8,824 nucleotides of DNA from an uncultured Erysipelotrichaceae bacterium (GTDB lineage: Bacteria > Bacillota_I > Bacilli_A > RFN20 > CAG-288): positions 1 to 8,824 of the forward strand of contig CACXYG010000047.1 of NCBI GenBank assembly GCA_902771745.1, read 5' to 3'. This document shows, piece after piece, positions 1 through 5,918 of the stretch. Each line of letters starts with the position of its first letter. The stretch's first letter is position 1. The notes below the pieces were generated by a model. It was not told the DNA's origin. It saw nothing but the letters and a program-made list of their open reading frames with translations, and searched no databases. Both the position numbers and the translations under genes were made by a program.

Positions 1-41
1 CATTGTTTTTTTCTTTTTTATTTCATTTATGAGGTAAAACC

Positions 42-95
42 ATGCCTGACATTCAATATCTATCGCCGTTTCTTAGAAGAATTCAAGACATTTAA
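42..95 (+). CDS. possible 17-aa upstream leader ORF (MPDIQYLSPFLRRIQDI)
   Basis: An ATG is preceded by TGAGGT at 30-35 with 6 bases of spacing and opens a 17-codon frame ending in TAA at 93-95. The pullulanase start lies 36 bases downstream. The short product has a hydrophobic, arginine-containing middle (FLRRIQ) and matches nothing I recognise. It could be a leader peptide, a small protein, or the chance combination of a ribosome-binding-like motif with a short frame. It lies in the same transcript direction as the pullulanase. The T-rich tract before it (5-20) may be the tail of an upstream terminator. Nothing in the sequence proves that it is translated. Confidence 0.3.
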   Translation: MPDIQYLSPFLRRIQDI

Positions 96-131
96 GAAGG
101 CGGTTTGTTTCGTGAAGAAAGGAGATGTTTT

Positions 132-2309
132 ATGACGAAGAATACGTTATCCGCGACCGCCAAATCTAAAGGTGTGATCGAGGTTTATGCCAATAAGGAA
201 TTCTGTAACTTCAGACTTACAAAGTTCCGTTTATATGCCGATCATCGCCCCGTGATGAAACTTGAACCTATCACGACAAGTGAATCTCACTCTTCTAACA
301 TCTACACCATCGTCTGTGATGATTTCAAGTTTATACCGGGCCATTATTATGAGCTTGCTACGGAGCAGAACTACTTTGTTCCCATCGATATATCTTTCAT
401 GGCCTTGACGCCAGAATTTGAAAAGAAATATCGTTTTGACGGTCAGCTTGGCGCCATCTATACCAAGGAGAAAACCACCTTCAGAGTCTTCTCTCCCTTC
501 AGTGTGGAAATCAGCCTCCATGTCTTGAAATACGGTCAGACCAAATGGGAAACCTACTCCATGACTCACAACCTGGAAAACGGCGTCTTTGAGGCCGTTG
601 TCGAGGGGGATTATGATGGAGCATCTTATCTTTATGAAAGACTGATGTTTGGTGAATCAACTCTTGTTGCTGACCCATATTGTTTCTCCATGGCTTCGAA
701 TAGCCGTTGGTCTTTTGTTATCAATCCAAAGCGTGTTAAGAAAGTAAATACTCACAGTGATAAATTACCTCCGTTTTCTGACCCGTTAAAGGCCATTATC
801 TATGAATGTAATGTCCGTGATATGACCTCGCTTACCGATGTGCCAAATAAGGGTACATTCAAGGCCTTAGCGACCAAAGGATATAAAGATAAAAAGGGTT
901 TGCCAATCGGTTTAGATTATCTTGCTAGCCTCGGGGTAAGCCACATTCAGCTCATGCCGGTACTGGACTTCCAGACCGTGGATGAAGATGATCCGTTTTC
1001 GATGTATAACTGGGGTTATGACCCGGCCAGTTTCTTCTCTCCGGAAGGTTCTTATTCTAGCGACCCTTATGAGCCATATGCCCGAGTTTTAGAGTTGAGA
1101 GAACTTGTCGGTGCACTTCATAACGAAGGTATGAGAGTCACTCTTGATGTCGTTTATAACCACGTCTATTCCACGATATTCAACCCGTTGAACAAGTTTG
1201 TTCCGAAGTATTACTACCGCGCCGATGGCGAGGGTAGATTATCCAATGGTTCTGGTTGTGGTAACGATTTAGAATCTCGTAACTACATGGTCAGAAAACT
1301 CATCATCGATTCTCTGAAGCACTTAGTTGATTTTTATGATGTCGATGGTTTCCGTTTCGACTTGATGGGTATTTTGGATATCGAGACCATCAAGACTGGC
1401 CATGATGCCTTAACGGAGATGAAACCAAATATTCTTTATTATGGTGAAGGTTGGGATTTATGGACTGCGCTTCCTGGCGAACAGAAAGCCAGCTATTATA
1501 ATGCCCATGCCATGCCGTATGCTTCCTTCTTCAATGATAGATTCCGTGATATTGCCAAAGGTAAATCTAATGAGAGTGAAATCGGCGTTAGAGGCTATCT
1601 TTTAGGAGATACCAACTATCGTGATGGTTTCAAACATGTTTTGCTTGGTAGCGCGGTTGCATTAGCCTTTGCTCCGATGTTTGCCCGTCCGGTTCAATCG
1701 GTCAACTACGTCGAATGTCATGACAATCATACGCTGTATGATAAGATCAGAATCGCTTGTCCAGATGACAATGAAGAAGAAGTCAAGAAGCGTATCAAAT
1801 TGTGTACGGCGGCAATTCTTATTGCTGGTGGTATTCCACTATTCCATCAGGGACAGGAAATCGGTGGCAGTAAACAGAAGATGGGCAACTCTTATAATGC
1901 CGGCGATGAAATCAATGGTTTCCATTATGACTTGTTGGATAAGAATGAAGAGATGTATCGCTTCTTCCAGGAAGCCATCAAGATGAAGAAGCGTATAATT
2001 CAGTTGGCGGGTGATGAATATGACTTCTTGTTAGAGAATAACAGAATCACTTTTGAAAACCTGGAACATGGCGCCTTGAAGATCAGGTATGAATTTGCTG
2101 ACTGCAATGTCCATATGATTTTCAATCCAAGCAAGGATTCCTTCATGTATGAGTTTGAAAACTATGTCAATCTCGTCTTCAATGATACGGGCATCATCAA
2201 TGATGGTGGCTTCTTCATGAAGATGGCAATCATCAATGCCTTATCATTTAATATCTTCTATGAGAAGAAAGTTATGAAAGTCTCTTTAGACACCAAGGAG
2301 GTTAACTAA
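132..2309 (+). CDS. pulA: type I pullulanase (GH13 debranching enzyme)
   Basis: Predicted to hydrolyse alpha-1,6 branch linkages in pullulan, glycogen or limit dextrins. The type I pullulanase signature YNWGYDP is at residues 292-298. The GH13 catalytic regions follow in order: DVVYNH (339-344), GFRFD with the nucleophile Asp410, YYGEGWD with the acid/base Glu439, and VECHDNH with the transition-state-stabilising Asp531. The part before the barrel contains a CBM48-like stretch (about 105-195, AIYTKEKTTFRVFSP onward), as in family members, and a short beta-rich domain ends the protein. There is no signal peptide or surface anchor, so it should act in the cytosol on glycogen or imported maltodextrins. 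I chose ATG at 132, giving 725 aa, because AAAGGAG (118-124) lies 7 bases upstream. An in-frame TTG at 105 would add nine residues that run through that ribosome binding site. All catalytic residues are present and the gene appears intact. The next gene starts 2 bases after the stop. Confidence 0.93.
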   Translation: MTKNTLSATAKSKGVIEVYANKEFCNFRLTKFRLYADHRPVMKLEPITTSESHSSNIYTIVCDDFKFIPGHYYELATEQNYFVPIDISFMALTPEFEKKYRFDGQLGAIYTKEKTTFRVFSPFSVEISLHVLKYGQTKWETYSMTHNLENGVFEAVVEGDYDGASYLYERLMFGESTLVADPYCFSMASNSRWSFVINPKRVKKVNTHSDKLPPFSDPLKAIIYECNVRDMTSLTDVPNKGTFKALATKGYKDKKGLPIGLDYLASLGVSHIQLMPVLDFQTVDEDDPFSMYNWGYDPASFFSPEGSYSSDPYEPYARVLELRELVGALHNEGMRVTLDVVYNHVYSTIFNPLNKFVPKYYYRADGEGRLSNGSGCGNDLESRNYMVRKLIIDSLKHLVDFYDVDGFRFDLMGILDIETIKTGHDALTEMKPNILYYGEGWDLWTALPGEQKASYYNAHAMPYASFFNDRFRDIAKGKSNESEIGVRGYLLGDTNYRDGFKHVLLGSAVALAFAPMFARPVQSVNYVECHDNHTLYDKIRIACPDDNEEEVKKRIKLCTAAILIAGGIPLFHQGQEIGGSKQKMGNSYNAGDEINGFHYDLLDKNEEMYRFFQEAIKMKKRIIQLAGDEYDFLLENNRITFENLEHGALKIRYEFADCNVHMIFNPSKDSFMYEFENYVNLVFNDTGIINDGGFFMKMAIINALSFNIFYEKKVMKVSLDTKEVN
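2295..2303 (+). promoter_or_regulatory. ribosome binding site of plsC inside the end of pulA
   Basis: AAGGAGGTT is a near-perfect Shine-Dalgarno sequence placed 8 bases before the ATG at 2312. It is built from the last sense codons of the pullulanase (Lys-Glu-Val), so the two genes are physically interlocked and probably translationally coupled. Confidence 0.8.
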
Positions 2310-2311
2310 TC

Positions 2312-3139
2312 ATGAGACAATTATGTAAATGGATTCGTATGGTCTGCACTGGTGGACCTAGCATCATGTGGGGTGCCCATCACTGCAAACGTTATTTAAG
2401 ACACCCAGAGAAATATACGGTCAAAGAAAAACACGCCTATGCCAACGCGTTAGGTAAAAGACTTGCCAAGCGTGCCTTCAAGACAGAATTCATCATCACT
2501 GGTCAGGAAAATTTAGAGAAAGCCAAAGGCCAGGTCTTGTTTGTTTCGAATCACGTCTCTGTTCTCGACCCGATCTTCTTCATGGCCTATTCCGATCGTC
2601 CTGTCACCTTCTTAGGTAAGAAGCAGATCTTGAAGATGCCATTTGTCTCTACGGTCTTGCGTTCCATCGATGGTGCGTTTATCGACCGTGAAGACTTGAG
2701 AAGTGAAATCAAAGTCTTCCGTGAGATCAACAATCTCTTAAAGGCCCAACCAGATTTATCCTTCTGTGTCTATCCAGAAGGTACCAGATCCAAAGGTCCA
2801 GATTTCCCGATGGCCGAGTTCAAGGGTGGTAGTTTTAAGATTGCCACTCGTTTGGATTTACCAATCGTTCCTGTTGCCGCTTGGTTGACGGAAAGAAGTA
2901 TGGATCCACATTATCATTATCATAAGTATCCTCTTCAGGTCGCCTATTGTCAGCCGATCATGCCAGAAGAATATGAAAAGATGACCACAGGTCAGATCGC
3001 CGCAATCGCTCAAGAGAGAGTCGAGGCGAAGTTAAAAGAGTTGAAAGAGAATGATCTTAACATGATCATGAAACTCAACAACTACAAAGAAGAGAAGGCT
3101 AAGAAAGTTCAGTACTCTTCTAACACACATACTATCTAA
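2312..3139 (+). CDS. plsC: 1-acyl-sn-glycerol-3-phosphate acyltransferase (PlsC/LPLAT family)
   Basis: Predicted to acylate lysophosphatidic acid to phosphatidic acid in membrane phospholipid synthesis. All four LPLAT motifs are visible in its 275 residues: NHVSVLD with the catalytic HX4D pair His81 and Asp86, GAFIDRED (121-128), YPEGTRS (154-160) and LPIVPVA (183-189). The length fits the family (about 200-280 aa). The C-terminal 50 residues are a charged, lysine-rich helix-like tail. There is no obvious multi-pass membrane segment, consistent with peripheral attachment at the inner face of the membrane. It begins 2 bases after the pullulanase stop and uses a strong ribosome binding site inside that gene, so the two are one operon, although no biochemical link is evident. 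A strong hairpin directly after the stop ends the transcript. Acyl-donor choice (acyl-ACP or acyl-CoA) cannot be read from the sequence. Confidence 0.92.
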   Translation: MRQLCKWIRMVCTGGPSIMWGAHHCKRYLRHPEKYTVKEKHAYANALGKRLAKRAFKTEFIITGQENLEKAKGQVLFVSNHVSVLDPIFFMAYSDRPVTFLGKKQILKMPFVSTVLRSIDGAFIDREDLRSEIKVFREINNLLKAQPDLSFCVYPEGTRSKGPDFPMAEFKGGSFKIATRLDLPIVPVAAWLTERSMDPHYHYHKYPLQVAYCQPIMPEEYEKMTTGQIAAIAQERVEAKLKELKENDLNMIMKLNNYKEEKAKKVQYSSNTHTI

Positions 3140-3140
3140 C

Positions 3141-3184
3141 TTTAAAAAGGATATTCGCTTTTCGGGGCCAATATCCTTTTTAAA
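3141..3184. terminator. bidirectional intrinsic terminator between convergent operons
   Basis: A perfect 15-bp inverted repeat (TTTAAAAAGGATATT at 3141-3155 pairing with 3170-3184) encloses a 14-base loop. Its outer ends are A/T runs, so each strand yields a hairpin whose distal arm ends in CCTTTTT. It starts 2 bases after the plsC stop. The TAA of the convergent acyl ligase (3180-3182) lies inside the distal stem, so one element can stop both operons. Confidence 0.88.
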
Positions 3185-4784
3185 AGTGAATCAATGCTTT
3201 CTTATCAATCTTACCGACGCTGGTTCTGGGGAAGTGAGGTAAGATGGAGATTTTTTCTGGAAGAGAATATTTGATCAAGTGCGCTTTTAAGTGATTGAGC
3301 AATTCTTCTTTGAGAAGCTTGTCATCCTTGCTGTGGTTTTCCACATAGAGGTGGATATAGGGATGTTCTTCTTTGGAGACATAGATGGCAGCCGCATCGA
3401 CAACGCCATCAATTTCATCGGCGAGGTTTTCAATGTCAGCAAGATAGACATTGAAGCCAGCGATTTTCACGACATCGTTATAACGGTTCTTGAAGTAGAG
3501 ATAACCATCCTCATCGACATGGCCGATATCACCAGTGCCGATATAGGTGATTTTTTTGGCGTCCGTGAAGAATGGCTGACGATTCTTTGGCGTGTTGAGA
3601 TAGCCAAGACAATTGGATGGGCCGGTGATCAGGATTTCACCATCTTCACCAACCGGAAGTTCTTTTCTACGGTCTTCAGGGTTGACGATTTTGACACGAA
3701 GGCCATCTAAAGGTTTGCCGACCGAACCCATGCGGTGGTCGTTGATGGTGTTGACAAAGCCGACAGTGACAATCTCGGTCTGACCATAGCCTTCATAGAT
3801 ACGGTTTTGAGAACCATGTTTCTTCATCAACTCATTGAATTCAGTGACTAAAGTCTCACTGATCTTGTCCGCGCCGACAAAGGTCATGTATAAATTGGAT
3901 AAGTTGCTGGAACGGAACTTTGGATTCTGCATGAGTCTATTGATCATGTAAGGGACCGCCAATAATAAGTTGAGTTGCTTCTTGTTGATGGCAGCGGCGA
4001 TTTCATCGCCGTCAAATTTCATCATGAGGTAGATAGAGGCGTTATGCATCAAAGGAGCATGGATGCCCATAGAAAGACCAAAGCCGTGGAAGATCGGTAA
4101 GACACCTAACATCGATAAACCGATAAAATCACGAGAGAGAATATCACCGGCTCGGCTGCCGGCATAACGGATGGCCTTATCGTTCAAGGCGACGGTCTTG
4201 ATATGATTGGTGGTTCCACCAGAACGGAGATAGAAGCTGACTTTCTGGGGGTCGTTGTTGATTTCAATTTCGCTGACGAATTTGAATTTCTTATCCGTGG
4301 AGGTTAAGACTTTGCTTTGATCGACATCGCTGAGCTCGGTAAAGTATTTCTTTTTATACCCGCCCTTTTCAAAGAAGTTGAGGTCGACTAAGGCGGTGAT
4401 GAAGTAAGTCTGGATATTCAAACCTTTCAATTCTTCTTTATAGGCGGAATAACGAGCATCTAAAATGATGAGATACTCTGATTTGGTATCCTTGATGGAA
4501 TCAGATAGACCTTTGACGGGAATCAAAGGATGAAGAATGGAGACGATGGCTCCGATTTTATTTAACGCGTATAGAGCGATGATGGCTTCTGGACAATTAT
4601 AGGATAATAAGGAAACAACACTATCTCTATGAATGCCAAGAGAGTAGAAGTGATCCGCCAGGATGTTGACTCTATTAAGAAGATCGACATAACGGATTTT
4701 CTCATTGCGGAAATAGATAGCAATGTTGGTACTCTTGCTATATTGTGCGATATCCTGATAAAGTGTCATAACGGATTGTTCCAT
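3180..4784 (-). CDS. class I adenylate-forming enzyme, acyl-CoA ligase-like
   Basis: A 534-aa member of the ANL superfamily (AMP-dependent synthetase/ligase), which activates a carboxylate with ATP to an acyl-AMP and usually passes it to CoA or a carrier thiol. Visible core motifs are the P-loop SGGTTNHIK (188-196), YGQTE (333-337), the TGD motif GTGD (416-419), the hinge region NRYNDVVKIAGFNV (433-446) and PRTSVGKID with the catalytic Lys525 (519-527). The P-loop is unusual: the common G-x-P-K ending is N-H-I-K. The substrate cannot be deduced; an acyl-CoA or aryl-CoA ligase is most likely, while a stand-alone activating enzyme feeding a carrier protein is possible. No men, dlt or fatty-acid degradation genes are nearby. 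It starts one base after the stop of the membrane acyltransferase gene and lacks a clear ribosome binding site, so it is probably read by translational coupling. A later in-frame ATG (residue 6) is also possible. Its stop codon lies inside the terminator stem. Confidence 0.85.
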   Translation of the reverse strand: MEQSVMTLYQDIAQYSKSTNIAIYFRNEKIRYVDLLNRVNILADHFYSLGIHRDSVVSLLSYNCPEAIIALYALNKIGAIVSILHPLIPVKGLSDSIKDTKSEYLIILDARYSAYKEELKGLNIQTYFITALVDLNFFEKGGYKKKYFTELSDVDQSKVLTSTDKKFKFVSEIEINNDPQKVSFYLRSGGTTNHIKTVALNDKAIRYAGSRAGDILSRDFIGLSMLGVLPIFHGFGLSMGIHAPLMHNASIYLMMKFDGDEIAAAINKKQLNLLLAVPYMINRLMQNPKFRSSNLSNLYMTFVGADKISETLVTEFNELMKKHGSQNRIYEGYGQTEIVTVGFVNTINDHRMGSVGKPLDGLRVKIVNPEDRRKELPVGEDGEILITGPSNCLGYLNTPKNRQPFFTDAKKITYIGTGDIGHVDEDGYLYFKNRYNDVVKIAGFNVYLADIENLADEIDGVVDAAAIYVSKEEHPYIHLYVENHSKDDKLLKEELLNHLKAHLIKYSLPEKISILPHFPRTSVGKIDKKALIHF

Positions 4785-4785
4785 A

Positions 4786-5715
4786 TTAGAATTTAAACCC
4801 CATAATTAAGAAAACGACCACAAGTACAACTATAATGAGTGGTTGATGTGCTAGATAAATATAGAGGGTGTGTTGCCCGATAAAGCAGAAAGGCTTGAGT
4901 AGTACACACCGATTAAGACAAGGCATTTTACTCCTTTTTTGTTTACCGTACAAGAGTTTGCCAAAGGCAATTCCTAGAAAAATGACCCCTGTGTAAGGAA
5001 AAATTGGCCACCAATCGACATTTCCTTGGTATCTTCCGACAGCCTCAAACAGCAATGAAAGTGGTTCCTTTGCTAGCCGTTCTAGAGGCAAATCCAGGCA
5101 TACTTTTACTGGCCATGTCTCAATATATGCTCTATTGATAGGATTAAAACCAGTCCAGAAGAAGATGGCAATGAAGAAGAACAGAACGGAAACTACAAGA
5201 CAAAAGGTGATGGGAACTTCTTTTTGAAATATCTTTCTGAAGAATAGTTTAATCAGAGCGTATAGAAGGATGGAAAAAGCCATCAAGTGAATGACACCCC
5301 AGCCGATAAATAAACTTGTCTGTAAGATATAAGAAGCCGCTAAGGTGACAAGAGAAATTAAGAAGGCGGCTAGCCATAACAATCCCGCTCTTTTCAGATT
5401 GTTCCTGGAAAAGACGCTGGAAATACCACAGACAAAGATGAATAAACCACCAAATAACGGGACCAAATAGGTGTGGATGACACCATCCCCAGCTAAGATA
5501 TCCTGGTTTAAAAACAAGACAAAATCGGCTAGATTTGGATGCGTTTCTAACATCTCATAGCAGTTAGAAAACGAGAAAAGTACATTAGGGAAAATCCAGC
5601 AGAAATGAAAAAGGACCACAAGGAAGATTGGTATCCCTCGCAACAAATCGATTTCTGGAATTCTCTTTTGGCTCACCAGGCCTTTGACAAGCACACGTTT
5701 TCTGTTCACAGCCAT
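4786..5715 (-). CDS. membrane acyltransferase, heparan-alpha-glucosaminide N-acetyltransferase-like (DUF1624)
   Basis: A multi-pass membrane protein of 309 aa with the pattern of the HGSNAT catalytic family. It has RIPEIDLLRGIPIFLVVLFHF near the N terminus (18-38, conserved His37), CGISSVFSRNNLKR (96-109), GWGVIHL (138-144, His143) and a closing GQHTLYIYLAHQP (280-292) before a last hydrophobic helix. About seven hydrophobic segments can be seen, roughly at 27-47, 80-100, 110-130, 135-157, 168-190, 238-256 and 283-308. Family members move acetyl or other acyl groups from cytosolic acyl-CoA to sugar acceptors across the membrane; the bacterial acceptors are mostly unknown. The open frame extends upstream to an ATG at 5826, but those 37 residues are low-complexity (FCFSFSFYIY) and the family motif begins soon after the ATG at 5715, so I chose the latter. 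Neither start has a good ribosome binding site; a GTG at residue 14 is another option. It heads an operon with the downstream acyl ligase and diverges from the Wadjet genes. Confidence 0.8.
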   Translation of the reverse strand: MAVNRKRVLVKGLVSQKRIPEIDLLRGIPIFLVVLFHFCWIFPNVLFSFSNCYEMLETHPNLADFVLFLNQDILAGDGVIHTYLVPLFGGLFIFVCGISSVFSRNNLKRAGLLWLAAFLISLVTLAASYILQTSLFIGWGVIHLMAFSILLYALIKLFFRKIFQKEVPITFCLVVSVLFFFIAIFFWTGFNPINRAYIETWPVKVCLDLPLERLAKEPLSLLFEAVGRYQGNVDWWPIFPYTGVIFLGIAFGKLLYGKQKRSKMPCLNRCVLLKPFCFIGQHTLYIYLAHQPLIIVVLVVVFLIMGFKF

Positions 5716-5725
5716 ATTATACACG

Positions 5726-5743
5726 TTTTTATATATATAAAAA
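5726..5743. repeat. 18-bp A/T palindrome
   Basis: TTTTT-ATATATAT-AAAAA is perfectly self-complementary. It overlaps the candidate -10 of the minus-strand operon. It may be a regulator site, a melting-prone element or merely A/T richness. Confidence 0.5.
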
Positions 5744-5758
5744 GAAAAAGAAAAGCAA
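5730..5758 (-). promoter_or_regulatory. candidate promoter of the membrane acyltransferase operon
   Basis: On the minus strand, TTGCTT (5758-5753) is followed after 17 bases by TATATA (5735-5730). Transcription would begin about 7-8 bases further on, leaving only a handful of bases before the ATG at 5715. A second -10-like TATAAT (5721-5716) abuts that ATG but has a poor -35. The surroundings are A/T-rich, so chance matches are likely. Confidence 0.35.
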
Positions 5759-5777
5759 AAATCGGAGGTTGAAACAC

Positions 5778-5791
5778 ATATGTATACATAT
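5778..5791. repeat. 14-bp perfect palindrome, operator-like
   Basis: ATATGTATACATAT is perfectly self-complementary and is flanked by CACA (5775-5778) and TGTG (5792-5795), which would continue the symmetry with a one-base offset. It lies between the two divergent operons, about 65 bases upstream of the jetA -35 and about 60 bases upstream of the opposite gene's start, a usual place for a dimeric regulator to act on both. No regulator gene is present in the window. Confidence 0.55.
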
Positions 5792-5856
5792 TGTGAGTAA
5801 AAAGTTGTTTCTTTGTTTTCACTCATGAAAAAGTGCGAAAAATTCGCTGTAATTCA

Positions 5857-5885
5857 TTGTATTCAAGTTTTGGATTTATTATAAT
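5857..5885 (+). promoter_or_regulatory. sigma-A-type promoter of the Wadjet (jet) operon
   Basis: TTGTAT (5857-5862) is separated by 17 bases from a consensus TATAAT (5880-5885). Transcription should begin near 5892, leaving a leader of roughly 27 bases before jetA. The perfect -10 and ideal spacing make this the best promoter in the window. A small inverted repeat, GCGAA-AAA-TTCGC (5835-5847), and a direct repeat, TGTAATTCA (5848-5856) and TGTATTCA (5858-5865), lie upstream of and across the -35. Confidence 0.7.
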
Positions 5886-5918
5886 TTTAACTAGTGATTA
5901 AAAGAAGGTGGCAAAGTT

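Noticed and set aside
105..131. TTG at 105 as the pullulanase start
   Set aside because: The nine extra codons run through a clear ribosome binding site (118-124) that is correctly spaced for the ATG at 132.
231..569. Minus-strand open frame of 112 codons opposite the pullulanase N-terminal region
   Set aside because: It is fully antisense to a well-supported gene, has no ribosome binding site and resembles no family.
1669..1986. Plus-strand open frame of 105 codons inside the pullulanase in another frame
   Set aside because: It overlaps the catalytic Asp531 region of the GH13 domain and has arginine/serine-rich composition typical of out-of-frame reading.
3291..3710. Plus-strand open frame of 139 codons opposite the acyl ligase
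   Set aside because: It mirrors the C-terminal domain of the ligase, whose motifs are intact on the other strand. Its hydrophobic composition is that of an antisense shadow.
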